Shown piece by piece: positions 33,938-46,658 of a stretch of 64,000 nucleotides of DNA. Within the stretch, counting starts at the first letter, position 1, and each line of letters opens with the position of its first letter. The position numbers and the translations under genes were made by a program. A model generated the notes under the pieces. The model was not told the DNA's origin. It made no database searches and was given only the letters and a program-made list of their open reading frames with translations. Origin of the DNA: Sesamum alatum. Its lineage: Eukaryota > Streptophyta > Magnoliopsida > Lamiales > Pedaliaceae. Location: positions 16,597,395 through 16,661,394 of the forward strand of contig JACGWO010000004.1 of the NCBI GenBank assembly GCA_034509735.1. The letters run 5' to 3'.

Positions 33938-36222
33938 TGTTAGAATAGGTGACCAGAAAGTCAATGGTATTGGCTGTTCTGAGAACCATTCGTCAATCTG
34001 TGAACAAGTAATATAATGTTAATGAATGTAGTAAGGATTCATAGGCATGAGTTGTTGTACTTACTGCTTGCATCGTTACGATGTCGCAACAAACGTCCAC
34101 AGACTGAAATAACATTTCAGGAAATTGGAACTACGCTTGGAGGTAGATTCATGAAATCAGTTTCGCCGAATCAGTCTGAAATACTCCAAGTCAAAGGAAT
34201 CTCGAGACAGGGCATCGAGAATCCATTTGAGACTTGCACTAAGCATCTGCTGTCGTGTTTCATCGACGGGTGACGAGGATCGTCTAAGCAGTGTTAGTGG
34301 GTCGGCCTGCTGGGGAGCGGCCGACTGAGGTGACTCGCGGGAATCGTCATATAGAAGCTACTCGGGCTTGGTCGGTATGACTCGTATTCCCGGTTCCGAT
34401 AGTACGGGATTAGTCCTCGGACTTGAGGATCACGGCAGTCCCCTACATACTAAGGCTGTATCTTGGATCTGGTGAAATTTGACCGATTATATCACATGGT
34501 CATCATAAGCCTCATCCAGTGCAGTCGAAGTATGTAAGAACGGTGAATTCCAAGATAGGATCTGTCCCCTGTCAAAGGATATGACAGCAAGATCTCCTAT
34601 GCGCTCGGAGATGGTTTAGACTCACAAAGTCTATGGCCATAGCACTTGATGTAGTGGGAAAGGATTTCCTACGTCGAGTTAAACCTATCTCGAGCATTAT
34701 GCATAGTTGCCTAGTCAACGATGGGAACCGACCCCTAGACTAAAGGCCGGGAGACAGGCGACAGTAGGACCGTACCCGTACGTATCGAGCGTCGGTAGGA
34801 CCGCACCTGCGTATAACTCGGAGCCTAAATGTTCACACCATAAATTCACCTAGTCTCTAGTGCCATGGACCGTTGCTAGATGGCCACCCATGGTAACGGA
34901 CTACTTTAGTTATGAAATAACGAAAAGTAGGTCCAAGTCTAGCTGAAAGGTGAACCTAAAGAGTCACACCCGCTACACCAAATGAAAGGGAATTAATTTG
35001 GAATTAATTCCGGGAGAAGGTTTAATTTAATGGAATTAAATTATACTTCTTGGAGATTCAAGCTTCGATGAATTATTTGGAATAATCGGGCTTGAGTTCA
35101 TAAATTAGATTTATGAATTTTACAAAGCATGGGCTTTCCTTTTAATTAGATTAAAAGGGTGAATTAATTAATTAGTGGGCTTGGTATTAAATAGGATTTA
35201 ATATAAAGTCCATGGACTATTTAATTTGCAATTAAATAAAGTCCATTCCATTAATTAATTAATGGGCTTAGTATATTAAATAGGATTTTAATATAAAGTC
35301 CATGGGACTATTTAATTTAGAATTAAATAATCCCATTCTATGGAATTAATTAATGGGCTTGGTATCAAATAGGATTTAATATAAAGTCCATGGACTATTT
35401 AATTTGAAATTAAATAAAGTCCATTCCATTAATTAATTAATGGGCTTAGTATATTAAATAGGATTTTAATATAAAGTCCATGGGATTATTTAATTTAGAA
35501 TTAAATAAAGCCCATTCCATAAAAGCCCATCAAAATGGATGGACAAGATTTGATCTAGAGAATGATGAGATGAAGGGCCATGATTAATTTGACTTAATCA
35601 AGCCTAATTTGACTAGGATTTGACTAGGTCAAAATCCTAGTCAAAGTGTGTCTCTTTGGAAGAGTTTGAGAAGGAATAGGAATTCCATCTTCTATTAATA
35701 CTTAAAAAACACACACTTACACCTACTATTCTCTACAACTCTCATCTCTCAAATTCCCTCTCAAATTCGTCCACCCCTCTTTCTCACTCTCCAAGAATAT
35801 TACTTTGTTCTTCTTGATTTATTCAAGTTAAGAACATAAGAGACATTGATTGCGTTAATTCATAGCGTGTATCGTTGTCTCTTCTCCCCAAATTATTTCT
35901 TGCTAGCACAAGGGTTGTTTGCTTTCCGGTGGAGCGAGTGAGATGATTTAGAGGATCTCTTATTTGAGATCTTGGGGCAAAACGGGGAACAATGCGTGTA
36001 GCCGAAACGAAGACAAAACTACAACCGGGTAGGTTCTTTAATTTCGTTTTTCCGGTTTCAATTCTATGGCCTCCATGTTGTGTTTTATTGAACATGAGAT
36101 ACACCGAACGCCCGGGAGAATCAAGGGCACACCCCTTGATTCGTTTATGTACGTTATGCATGATTTAAATTCCATTTAATTATGCTTTGTAATCTCCCGG
36201 GACGATCCACATATTTCTTTCA
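33938..36222 (+). mobile_element. LTR-E (5' LTR), mosaic
   Basis: 2285 bp, TGTTAGAATAGGTGACCAG to TTTCTTTCA, followed by a primer site (TGGTATCAGAGCC from 36224). Its first 100 or so bases resemble LTR-C/D, the next 250 resemble LTR-A, and later U3 parts again resemble C/D, so it reads as a mosaic. It contains an 88-bp tandem array (35177-35529) and W-boxes near 35611-35646. Confidence 0.88.
35177..35529 (+). repeat. Tandem array, about 88 bp x 4, as two 178-bp dimers
   Basis: Unit starts (GGGCTT) at 35177, 35263, 35354 and 35442. Unit 1 matches unit 3, and unit 2 matches unit 4 (the latter two share TTAGTATATTAAAT and CATGGGA), so a dimer was duplicated. Each unit contains TTTAATATAAAGTCCATGG and AT-rich palindromes. 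Confidence 0.88.
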
Positions 36223-36608
36223 GTGGTATCAGAGCCCGGTTCGGTGTATAGGCCTAGAATTCTATGTGCTATGTGCGTTTAAGCATGATAAACGTGTTTT
36301 AATTTACGTTTATAGCATGTTTATCGTAGATATTTATTGGCGTTTAATTTTGCATGGGATTTTGGATCTTGGTTTTTCTTGAATGTGTTTATACATGTTC
36401 TAGGGTTTAATTTATCTTGTGGTTCAGAAAAATTGCATGAAAAATCCAAAAGGAGTGAAAAACGGCGAACCGGCAGCAGCAGCACACTGGCCGCGCGCAC
36501 AGGGGCGCAGCCGGGCGCGCGTGCAGGCAGGGGCCTGCGCGCGCCCGGCCAGCGCGCCCAGCGTGCGCGGACAGCGCGCGCGCTGTGCCGGCCGCGCGCG
36601 CAGGCATG
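36223..36608 (+). other. Primer site and leader of the LTR-E element, with GC island
   Basis: Primer site at 36224, then AT-rich leader. A GC island at 36467-36608 includes a 16-bp stem with a two-base bulge: left arm from 36511, loop AGGG at 36529-36532, right arm to 36548. The element ends abruptly at 36608, where the reversed LTR-A' of the host element resumes, so the rest was deleted. Confidence 0.8.
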
Positions 36609-39600
36609 GGCGAAAATGTAAACCGAGACCTACCCGTTGTCGTTTTCGTCTTCAACGGCTACACGCGTTGTTCCCCGTTTTGCACCAAGATCTCGTTCTT
36701 GAGACCCTCCAAATCGTGACACACGATCCACCCACGTATCTTGCACGTCGTGCTAGCAACGAACAAGTATAAATTTATTGGAGTGGATGAATCAACAACA
36801 AGCTATGAATTAACGGTATTGATTCATCAATGTTCTAATGTTCTAAGAAATAAGAGAACAAGAAAAGAGTTTCTTGGAGAGTGGAAGAGAGAGAGGCGGC
36901 CGAGAGAGGGGAGAGTGAGGGCCGAAAATAGTGTGTGTTGGGTGTGTGTTGGAATTTCATCAATCCCTCAAATAGTGGAAGGCTAGGGTTTATATAGAGG
37001 AGGAGTTTAATCCTCTTTAAACTCCAACTCTTTAGAAGCTTACTTTGACTAGGATTTTGACCTAGTCAAAGTCCTAGTCAAAGTAGAATTTGACCTTGTC
37101 AAATTCAATCCTAGCCTTTCATCTCTCCCATTAAATCTCTACCATTAATTTAATTTAATGGAATATTTAAATCCTATTAAATATTCCAAAAGGCCAAATA
37201 AATATAATAAATAAATATTAATATTTATTCTAGGCCTATTAAATTAAATCCCTTAATAAATCCAATTTATTAATTTAATTCCTTTTATCAAATAGAAGGA
37301 ATTAATTCTCCAAGAAAATATAGGACCCGATTAAATCCAATTTAATCATTCCTTTACTACAATATTTAATTCCAAATTAAATACTAAGTGTGTGTGCGGA
37401 TAGTGTGTGACTCTTTAGGTTCACCTTTCAGCTAGACTTAGTCGGATTCCTAAATCCGTCCTTTACCATAGGTGGCCATCTAGCAACGGTCCATGGCACT
37501 AGAGACTAGGTGAAATATACGAGGATGAACATTTAGGCTCTAACAGTACACTTGTCCTTCTGTCTTCGGTCTCATCACTTAGGGTCTAGGGCACGAAAAA
37601 TGCAGGTACCCATTTTGGACCTAAGTGTCGGTCTGTCCTCACTAAACGCCGCAAGGGAAACCTTCCCTTCTATTCAGTTACTGTGGCCACAGATTTTAGG
37701 GACAAGACACAGAGCATATATATGAGACTCAACTGTCAATGCCTTTTGACAGGAGACAGATCCTTTCTTGGAAACTACTGTCACTCTGTACACCAGAGCT
37801 GCACTAGACATGGATTATAACTACTCAAGAGTATTTTGGCAATCTCTCACCATATCTAAGATACAGACCTGATGTACAGGTGAACTCAGCAGTTCCTCAA
37901 GTCAAAGGACTTGACTTGTACCGTTGGAACCGGGAATACACGTCATACCTTGCTGACCATACTCAAGGTCCTCCGTAAGACGGTTCCCGCGAGTCACATC
38001 AGTCAGCTGCTTCCTAGCATGCTAACCCACTAACACTGCTTAGACGACTTTCGTCACCCGTCGATGAAATACGACAGCAGATGCTTAGCGCAAGTCTCAA
38101 GGGGAATCTCGGTACCCATTTTCGAGATTCCTTGACTTGGAGATTTCCGGACTGATTCAGTAAGACTGATTTCATGGACCTACCTCCAAGCATAGTCCCA
38201 GTCCCCGAAATCGATTCTCAGTCTGTGGGCTTTGTTTGCGTAGTGAACAGATATGTAATAGCAGATATAAGTGAACGTAAACAAAGTGTTGCCATATGAA
38301 TTTCACTTCTTTATTCATAAATGTTTTATCAAACACCTGGAATTGTCTAGACATAGGTTACATATTCCCGCCAAAATTGGCTTACATGGTCACCTATTCT
38401 AACAGCTTATTTAGGGAAGAAGTCCAACTTCTTCCTATTCCATAAATGGAATTAACACACCTCTCGGGTCAAAATTTAACGGACCGGGTTCAACCACAAT
38501 CCAATTACGACGAACCCAAAAATTAAATCCAATTTAATTTAATGTCTATTTAAATAATTCCCGTTGATCATTTAATCCAATTAAAAGATTCAATATCTCA
38601 ACTTTCCATATTAATCAATAAATCCTATTTACCGATTAAACGAGGGCCCGATACAATATCGGCCCATCCATCCAATGGACAATCCCTTAAGTAATCCAAT
38701 TACTTATCATCCTCTGAAATTGACTCCAAGTCAATTCCTTCACCTCATCGGTGATTTGTGTGTGACCCTTTAGGTTCACCCTCAGCTAGACTTGGGCTCG
38801 TGTCCAACAGGAGCCCGTCACCATAGGTGGTCGTCTAGCAACGATTCATGACACTAGAGACTAGGTGAATGTTGGCGTGAACATTTAGGCGCCGATTCCG
38901 TACAGGTACGGTCCTATTGTCGACCGTCTCCCGGCTTTAGTTTAGGTATGGAATTGGGCATCGTTCCCATCCTTGACTAGGCAACTATGCTTCATACCCG
39001 AGATGCGTTTACTCTATCGATCGACGTAGGAAACCCTTTCCTACTCAATCAATTGCTATGGCCATAGAGTTTCAGAGTCTAAACCATCTCAGTGTGCATA
39101 GGAGACATCACCGTCATGTACTGACAGGGGACAGATCCTATCTTGGAATTCACCATCCTCGCTACATACTCCAACTGCACTGGACAAGGCTTATAATGAC
39201 CATCTTACAGAATGATCACCTCTCGCCAGATCCAAGATACAGTCTTCATATGCACGTGACTGCTATGATTCCTCAAGTCCGAGGACTAATCCCGTACTAT
39301 GGGAACCGGGAATTTCAGTCATACCGACCAAGCCTCCAAGGCTTCCATATGATGATTCCCGCGAGTCACTTCAGTCAGTCGACCACCTTGTCAACTAACC
39401 CACTAAAATTCCATAGACGACCTTCGTCTATTGCCGATGAAACTCGGCACTCACCCAGTGAATGCAATACTTAGTGCAAGTCTCAATAGGACACTCGATG
39501 CCCAGTCTCGAGGTCCTCGACTTGGAATGTTTCAGACCAACCCTCAGAAGTTGGTTTCATAGCCGCCATCCAATGTGCAGCCCAACTACACGGGTTATCC

Positions 39601-39786
39601 AATTGGTCTGTGGGCATTTTTTTTGTGACGTTGAAACTCCGTTCAATGTTAGTAGTAAGCACAACAAATACAGTGCCGGTGATGAATACTTACTCTATTC
39701 ATCAGGATAATATTGTATTAATAAAGATTGACGAATAGTTCCCAAAACCGCCAATCCAATTGGCTTTCTGGTCACTTATTCTAACA

Positions 39787-40184
39787 GTGTTCCCTTGAAC
39801 CTCCTGGGCGTTCGGTGTATCATATGAATAAAAGGAAAATAAGCATGTTGCATTCATGGAGGCCATAGGGTTATAACGAATAAATCATAAAGAACGTGAC
39901 TTACCCGTTGTAGTTTTCTGCGTACCACTACACGCGTTGTTCCACATTTCGCCATCGAGATCCCAAAGTAGGAACCCTCTAAATCGTCCACGCAATTCAC
40001 CGGATCTCGATTTTTCGTGCTAGCAAGAGATCAAGAAGAAGAAGGGAAGATGAATCAACCTAGCGTTATGAATTAACGTGATTGATTCGTCTAGCGTTCC
40101 CTTGTTTCAAAGACAAGGAAACTAGGGGCTTTCTTAGAGTGAATAGAGGAGAAGGGGATGGAGATAGAGAGAGGCGGCCGTGTG

Positions 40185-40229
<45 letters not shown>

Positions 40230-41654
40230 ATGAGAGTGTAGAGATTAGTGTGCGTGTGTGTGTGTGTGTGTTTTGAGGATTTATAGGAAACATGTTTTCC
40301 TATTCCTACTCAAACTCTCTTTAGAGAGGCACACTTGACTAGGATTTTGACTTAGTCAAATCCTAGTCAACCTAGGCTTTGATTAAGTCAAACTTAATCA
40401 TAGCCCGTCATCTCATCAAGCAGTCTAGAATCAATCTCGTCCGTCCATCCTTTGATGGGCTTTTTGGAATATTTTAAATCCTATTTAAAATAGTCCATTG
40501 GGCCTCTAATAAATATCAAATAAATATTTGAGCCCAACTAATAATATTTCCATCTAGTTAAAGACAGAAATAGCCCATCCCCTAATTCCATAAATCCTAT
40601 TTATGAGTCAAGTCTATTTAATCTAATTAAAGACTTGACTCATAAATAAGAGAACTAATTTAATCTAATTAAAGTGTTCGATCTCCCGGAATTAATTCCA
40701 AATTAACTCCTCCGTTACCGGTGATTTGTGTTTGACTCTTTAAGTTTACCTTCAGCTAGACTTGGCCGAATTTGCAATCATCATACGACGAGAATTCATC
40801 CGTCACCATGGGTGGCCGTCTAGCAACGGTCCATGGCGTGAACATTTAGGTTCTTGAGCACACATGTCCTTCCGTCTACTACCTCGCAACTATAGTCCAA
40901 GGTATGTACTTTGGATGTCGGTACCCATTCTTGACTTAAGCCTAGGCTCGTCCACACTGAATGTCACTAGGATCCCACCCTACTATTCAGTTACTGTGGC
41001 CACAGATTTATGGAGGACGAGTCTCAGAGTATAAGTGAGACACTACTGTCAATCGTTTGACAGGAGACGGATTCTACATTGGGACCTACTGTCTACACTA
41101 CACATCTTGACTTGGTAGCCTTTTGCCAACCTAAGATACAGCCATGGTGTGTATGTGACAACAATAGTCCCTCAAGTCTGAGGACCAATTTCGTACTGTC
41201 GGAACCGGGAATCCAAGTTATACCGATCAATCCACTCAAGGTTTTCGATGCGATTCCAACGAGTCACCTCAGCCAGCCGGCACCGAGCTCGCTAACCCAC
41301 TAGTATTACATGGACGACTCTCATCACTTGTCATGCAAGTCTCAAATAGACCTTCGATACCCAATCTCGAGGTCCTTTGACTTGGAGTATTTTAGACCGA
41401 TGCACAGAAACTGATTTCATGACTTTCCATCCTATGCGCAATCCAGTTTCTTAGATTAACCTTTCGGTCTATGAGCTTATCTTGTGCATTGATCAGTTAT
41501 AAATATAAAAGCAGTAAGTGAACACAATCAGAGTATTAATGTCATAATTGAACATCACTTTTTTTATTCAAAATAAACTTTATTTAAACACCTAATGTCA
41601 GAAATAGGTTACAAAAGCCTAACAAGATTGGATTCATGGTCACCTGTTCTAACA
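39787..41654 (-). mobile_element. LTR-F, reversed
   Basis: Reversed LTR ending CACCTGTTCTAACA. Its U5 end is the hairpin at the D insertion site (TTCAAGGG on the left of D, CCCTTGAAC on the right), so its first part joins LTR-C near 27475. It contains a GT microsatellite (40187-40227), W-boxes near 40334-40390 and the conserved U3 block near 40800-40840. Confidence 0.75.
40187..40227. repeat. (GT)n microsatellite in LTR-F
   Basis: About 20 GT repeats on the plus strand, with a second shorter tract near 40252-40271. On the sense strand of this LTR it is a CA tract just after the TATA region, equivalent to the shorter ACACAC tracts in the A, B and E LTRs. Confidence 0.9.
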
Positions 41655-42361
41655 CAGAATTGCTCTAATTGCATAGGATTTTCCCTTCTTTCCCCTCCCA
41701 ACAGATTGTCAAACAATTATATCTTGGGCCACATTTTCTTGCCCAAGAGCCATTATACCATCACTTCTTTGATTCTGAAATATTTTCTTTTGGGCATGTT
41801 GAACTACAAGCTTTTGGAAGAATACTTTAGCACACATATCGTCTTCCCGGATCTAGACTTCTTTAGCTCGTTGCCTGACCATCGCAACCTCCTATTGTAC
41901 AACTCTAGAATAAACTATTCAGTAAAACTTCTCCATCTGTCGCAGTAAATATAGGAAAGCCTGAATGAGCCCTTGAATGCAGTTAAGGAAATCTTGTGCC
42001 AATAGAATGTTCATAGCCAATACACCCTTTTTACATCTCATTTCTTTGAATGTGCCCTTCAGAGCCTTTAAATTCCTTGTCACAATGTACATTGGTGTAC
42101 CATAGATAGGGTTTCTTCGAATTTGCTCAACTTTCTCTAAAAATCCTGGCTCAGATGCTCGAAAATTCTCAAACCTGAAGTACGGCTTAATCTGGTCAAT
42201 TAGAGGATCCAAATGTAGCACTAGAGGGCTGCTCTGATGTTTGCGTATTTGAACAACAATAGCCTTTGTTAGGACGAATTTCAAACTAAGATCCGGAGAT
42301 AGCAAATGGAAGGACCGGACTCGTATGTACTCGAAAATAGGTTTCATGCAATATTCAATAT
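41655..42361 (-). pseudogene. LINE (non-LTR retrotransposon) ORF2 fragment
   Basis: Minus strand. From 42347 an open frame of 142 codons contains PYFRFENF, EPGFLEKVEQI and MYIVTRNLKALKGTFKE, matching the region of plant LINE ORF2 between endonuclease and RT (pattern KPFRFxNxW ... KLKxLKxxLK). After a shift and stops it continues with RQRAKEV, then REDDMCAKVFFQKLVVQHAQ, the usual LRQxAKxxWLxEGDxCxKxFF stretch with the Trp replaced by a stop. The catalytic RT motifs are absent. It is sandwiched between a reversed and a forward LTR fragment. Confidence 0.72.
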
Positions 42362-43553
42362 TCTCTAGTCACATGGACCGTTGCTAGACGGCTACCTATG
42401 GTGATGGGTGCTTCTGGATTAATGGTTAATCAAAAGTGATTAATTAAATTGAACTTAATTAATCTAGCACAAATCGTTGCCGGTTAAACTGTGTTTGACA
42501 CAAGCCCCAGTTTAGCTGAAGTTGAATCAAAAGTGTCAAGAAATCCCTAACGAGGTGGGACAATTAGTTATGGAATTAATTGTGAAAGAAGATGATTAAT
42601 TTAAAGAGCTTAAATTAATCAGTTTGTGTAATTAAATAATATGATTATTTACGTAGAGATCCCATATGATGGTAAGCCTAAGAATTTAATTGATAGGATT
42701 ACCTAAATTTACGCTAGGCTCAATTAAATTAATTTGATTGATTTACACTGAGTTGGATGTATTAATCAATGGTCTTGGCCTTGTTTATTTAATGGGATTA
42801 GATAAAACAAGTTGGGCTTCTAAAATTGACTTGAATTAATTTGGGCTAGGCTTTTGATAATGGTCTTGAATTAAATTAATGGGATTAATTATATATCCAA
42901 ACCCAAATCCATTATAAGCCAAGCCCTAGCCCACCAAGAATCTAGTCAAGAATCCGAGGAGGAATAGTCTTGGAGGCATCACAACCCCTCCAACATAAAA
43001 GGGTTATGGCCAACCACAACGACTTTAGGAGATGCATTTCTTCGGTCAAGAAAGGGGGAAAAAACTAGAATTTTCGTGCTCCTCTGCCCCTCTCCTACAC
43101 TTTCTCCTAAAACATCTCGACACACACCGTCTTCTCATGCTTTGAACTAGGTCTGAAAGCTTAAGAATTGAGATTGAGAACACTAATCTAATAGTGTTTT
43201 CTTGATCCTCTTTAGGTTAGAATAGTTCTAATCACTTGGTGATCTCTGATCCTCTAGAAAGGACATGAGAAATCGCCTCGCTGGTGGTGGTGTGGATACC
43301 GTAAGAGGAGACATTTGTTCGTCTCTGCGTGAATAGATCGAAGGAGAGCGAACACCGAAAACTCCACTGAAGGTATAATTCGTGATTAGTTTTTAGTGTT
43401 TCCTTAAATTAGCCACACATTTATTCATGAATGTGTTTGAGTGCTTGAACGCCTAGGAAAATGGGATCCGAGCCCATTGGCTTTAGATTTAAATTCATTT
43501 TATTTTGTTTCCACTGCATAGCATTGATTCTCGAGCCAATACCAATTCTTTCA
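42362..43553 (+). mobile_element. LTR fragment (C-type), 5' end missing
   Basis: Starts inside the conserved U3 block (CATGGACCGTTGCTAGACGG near 42371) and runs through AT-rich TGG palindromes, an R/U5-like GGTGGTGTGGATACC and on to CAATTCTTTCA. No primer site follows; the gypsy gag remnant starts at once, so this LTR had inserted there and later lost its first half at the LINE join. Confidence 0.75.
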
Positions 43554-44667
43554 GCTAGCTTCTGACTTCAGTTACTTGCTAGACCATGCCGCGAAATACA
43601 TCAACTTGGAGGACACCCGGCTGGTGAAAAGAGCGGTACCCGAGATAGGAGGAGGGAAGTTGATGTTGGCCATCCCGCAGGAGTAGGAGGGAACCCTGAG
43701 GATGGTTCAATCTCCTCAACCCGAAGAATGAGCACTTCACCCCGCTCATTACTAAGCCGACACTGATGTTTATGGCCATAGACAGACATCCTGCTCTTCA
43801 ATAACCCAAATGCACGGAGGAGGGACCACAACTTCCCAAAATCTAAATATTTTTTGTAGGTACCACAGGGAGTACGGACATGATACTAATAGATGTCGCC
43901 AACTGAGGCAGGAAATGGAAAGGCTCATCCAGGCCGATTACTATCGAGACTATGTGCACAAAGATCGACATCGTGAATTACGAGAGGAACACTCCAACAA
44001 ACAGGAAACCTATCGAAGCGCAGAGCGACCTGCTGATCCCTCTTGTTCCCCAATAGGAACACAGAAATGTGAAAGCTCCCGCTCAGGATCAATGCACGAA
44101 AAAATTTACATTCTAAAAGGGTAATCCACGTGATAGTAGGAGGACCCACTGATGGGAACTCAAGATAGCTAGACGTGCACACACTCGCGCTGCTAAAGCC
44201 GTCATGGAGATTGACTACAAAGCACTAACAGTCTCACTATCCACTTTTAACCTGATGATGCACAGGGAGTTCACTCGCCCCATAATGATGCCCTAGTTAT
44301 TTCTGCTATCTTTCTAACTACACTATTCAACGCATATTTGTGGATTTTGGCAACTGGGTAGATATTTTCTTTTGTGAAGTCTACTGGCATATGGACTCAA
44401 TGATACCTCGTTGGAGCCGATAGACACCTTACATATGGTTTTGCAAGGGAAGTAGTAAATCCCTTGGGGCAAATCTGGTTGACTTTATCCTTGGGAATGA
44501 AGCCCAATAGAAAGGTCAAGATGATATGTTTCCTCATAGTAGACATACCTTCCACCTATAATGTTATTATGGGTCGACTTGTCTTGAATGCCTTCCAAGC
44601 GATAGTCTCCGCCTGCCACATGAAGCTCAAATTCCCTACTAGAGCAGGAGTAGGGGAATTCACAAGG
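43554..44667 (+). pseudogene. Ty3/gypsy (Tat-type) gag tail and protease region
   Basis: First part of a plus-strand gypsy element. From 43554 reads a Gag segment (DHAAKYINLED), then the knuckle-like CRYHREYGHDTNRCRQLRQE (near 43855) typical of Tat Gag. The protease region is decayed but shows GGPTDG (near 44145), VDIPSTYNVIMGR (near 44540) and the KFPT-GVGEF segment at the end. There are many stops. The reading passes into E2 at 44668 and resumes at 55071. Confidence 0.85.
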
Positions 44668-46658
44668 TGAAAGATTATGTGGATCGTCCCGGGAAAAGCG
44701 CGAATGCGGAAGCACGGTATAATGAAAAATTAAAACGGAATTTAAACATGCTTTTAAATTAAAAAACACGTTTCAAAGGGTGTGCCTTTGAAATTTTCCC
44801 GGGCATTCGGTGTATCTCATGAACGTATAACATAAAATAAATCATGGAGGCCATAGGGTTGAAAATTAAAGAGGGACGAAAATTTAAAACGAGACCTACC
44901 CGTTGTCGTTTTCGTCTTCAACGGCTACACGCGTTGTTCCCCGTTTGCACCAAGATCCCGTCTTTGAGACCCTCTAATTCGTGACACACGATCCACCCAC
45001 GTATCTTGCACGTCGTGCTAGCAACGAACAAGTGTATAATTTTGAGTGGATGAATCAATAACACATTATCAATTAATGGTATTGATTCATCAAGATTCTA
45101 ATGTTCCAAGAACAAAAGAATCAAGAAAACTATTTTCTTGAGAGAGAGAGAGGGGCGGACGAGAGAGATGGAGAGAGAGAGAAACCGTGTGTGTGTGTTG
45201 TGTGTGTGTGTTGGAGTTTCATCATCATGTAAATTGTAGGATGCTAGGGGTTTATATAGAAGAGGAGTTTTAATCCTCTTTAAACTCCTCTTTTAAGAAC
45301 TCTAATTTGACTAGGATTTTGACCTAGTCAAAGTCCTAGTCAAACTAGTGTTTTGACCTAGTCAAAACGATCCTAGCCATCCATCTCTCCCATTAATCTC
45401 AACCGTTGATTTAATTTAATTTAATGGAAATATTAAAAACCTATTTAAATATTTCCAAGAGGCTAAAATAAATATAAATATTATTTAAGCCCATTAAATA
45501 AATTCCTTTGATAAATCCAATTTATCAATTTAATTCCTTCTATCAAATAGAAAGAATTATTTCTCCAAAGAAAAATAAAGGTCCCGATTAAATCTAATTT
45601 AATCATTCCTTCACTCCAATATTTAATTCCAAATTAAATATTTAATTGTGTGTGGATAGTGTGTGACTCTTTAGGTTCACCATTCAGCTAGACTTGGTCG
45701 GATTCCTAGAATCCGTCCGTTACCATGGGTGGCCATCTAGCAACGGTCCATGGCACTAGAGACTAGGTGAAATATTCAGGGATGAACATTTAGGCTCTAA
45801 CAGTAACGCTTGTCCTTCTGTCTTCGGTCTCATCACTTAGTGTCTAGGGCACGGATAACGCAGGTACCCATCTTGGACCTAAGTGTCGGTCTGTCCTCAC
45901 TAAACGCCGCAAGGGAAACCTTCCCTTCTGTTCAGTCACTGTGGCCACAGTTTAGGGACAAGACCTAGAGCATACATGAGACTCAACTGTCAAAACCTAT
46001 TGACAGGAGACAGATCCTTTCTTGGAAACTACTGTCACTTTGCACACCAGGACTGCACTAGACATGGCTTATGACTACCAAAGAGAATTCTGGCAATCTC
46101 TCACCATATCTAAGATACAGTTCTGATGTACAGGTAAACTTAGTAATTCCTCAAGTCAAAGGACTTGACCTGTACCGTTGGACCGGGAATACTCGTCATA
46201 CCTTGCAGACCATACTCAAGGTCCTCCGTAAGACGGTTCCCACGAGTCACCTCAGTCAGCTGCATCCTAGCAGGCTAACCCACTAACACTGCTTAGACGA
46301 TCCTCGTCACCCGTCGATGAAACACGACAGCAGATGCTTAGTGCAAGTCTCAAATGGAATCCCGGTACCCATTTTCGGGATTCCTTGACTTGGAGATTTC
46401 CGGACTGATTCGGAAGACTGATTCCATGGACCTACCTCCAAGCGTAGTCCCAGTCCCCGAAATCGAATCTCAGTCCGTGGGCTCTGTTTGCGTAGTGAAC
46501 AGATATGGAAAAATAGGTGCAAGTGAACACAAACAAAGTAATGCCAAATGAAAATTCACTTCTTTATTCATTAATGATTTATCAAAACACTTATAATTGT
46601 CTAGACATAGGTTACATATACCCGCCAAAATTGGCTTACATGGTCACCTATTCTAACA
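44668..46658 (-). mobile_element. E2 3' LTR
   Basis: 1991-bp LTR (TGAAAGATTATG to CTATTCTAACA on the plus strand). The polypurine tract abuts its right edge. Compared with the 5' LTR it has two base changes, near 44673 and 44714. Confidence 0.95.

Larger units (their letters stand above)
30365..38404 (-). mobile_element. A' element nested in LTR-D
   Basis: Minus-strand copia element flanked by GCTTA on both sides (30360-30364 and 38405-38409), a perfect TSD. The left (3') LTR is 30365-32060, cut before its U3 start. The right (5') LTR is 36609-38404, lacking about 205 bp of U5. The shared parts of the two LTRs are nearly identical, for example the GA-rich block near 30830 and 36870. Between them are a pol fragment, a leader and an inserted LTR-E element. 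Confidence 0.88.
27493..39786 (-). mobile_element. D element (two LTR-D copies, rearranged inside)
   Basis: The block is bounded by TGAAGGAAAGCGG (left) and CTTATTCTAACA (right), with GTGTT on both sides (27488-27492 and 39787-39791), a perfect TSD. The left LTR-D is 27493-29000, cut before its U3 start. The right LTR-D is 29747-30364 plus 38405-39786, with about 200 bp deleted at 30248 and an A' element inserted. The D internal region is gone; a rearranged A-type fragment (29001-29746) sits in its place. Confidence 0.85.

Noticed and set aside
35177..35529. Tandem units considered as a CRISPR-like array or centromeric satellite
   Set aside because: There are no spacers and only four units, all inside U3 of one LTR; the 178-bp dimer length alone is not evidence of a satellite.
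40187..40271. GT microsatellite as a possible functional element or short-unit array
   Set aside because: It is an expansion of the short CA/GT tracts found at the same place in other LTRs; nothing else marks it.
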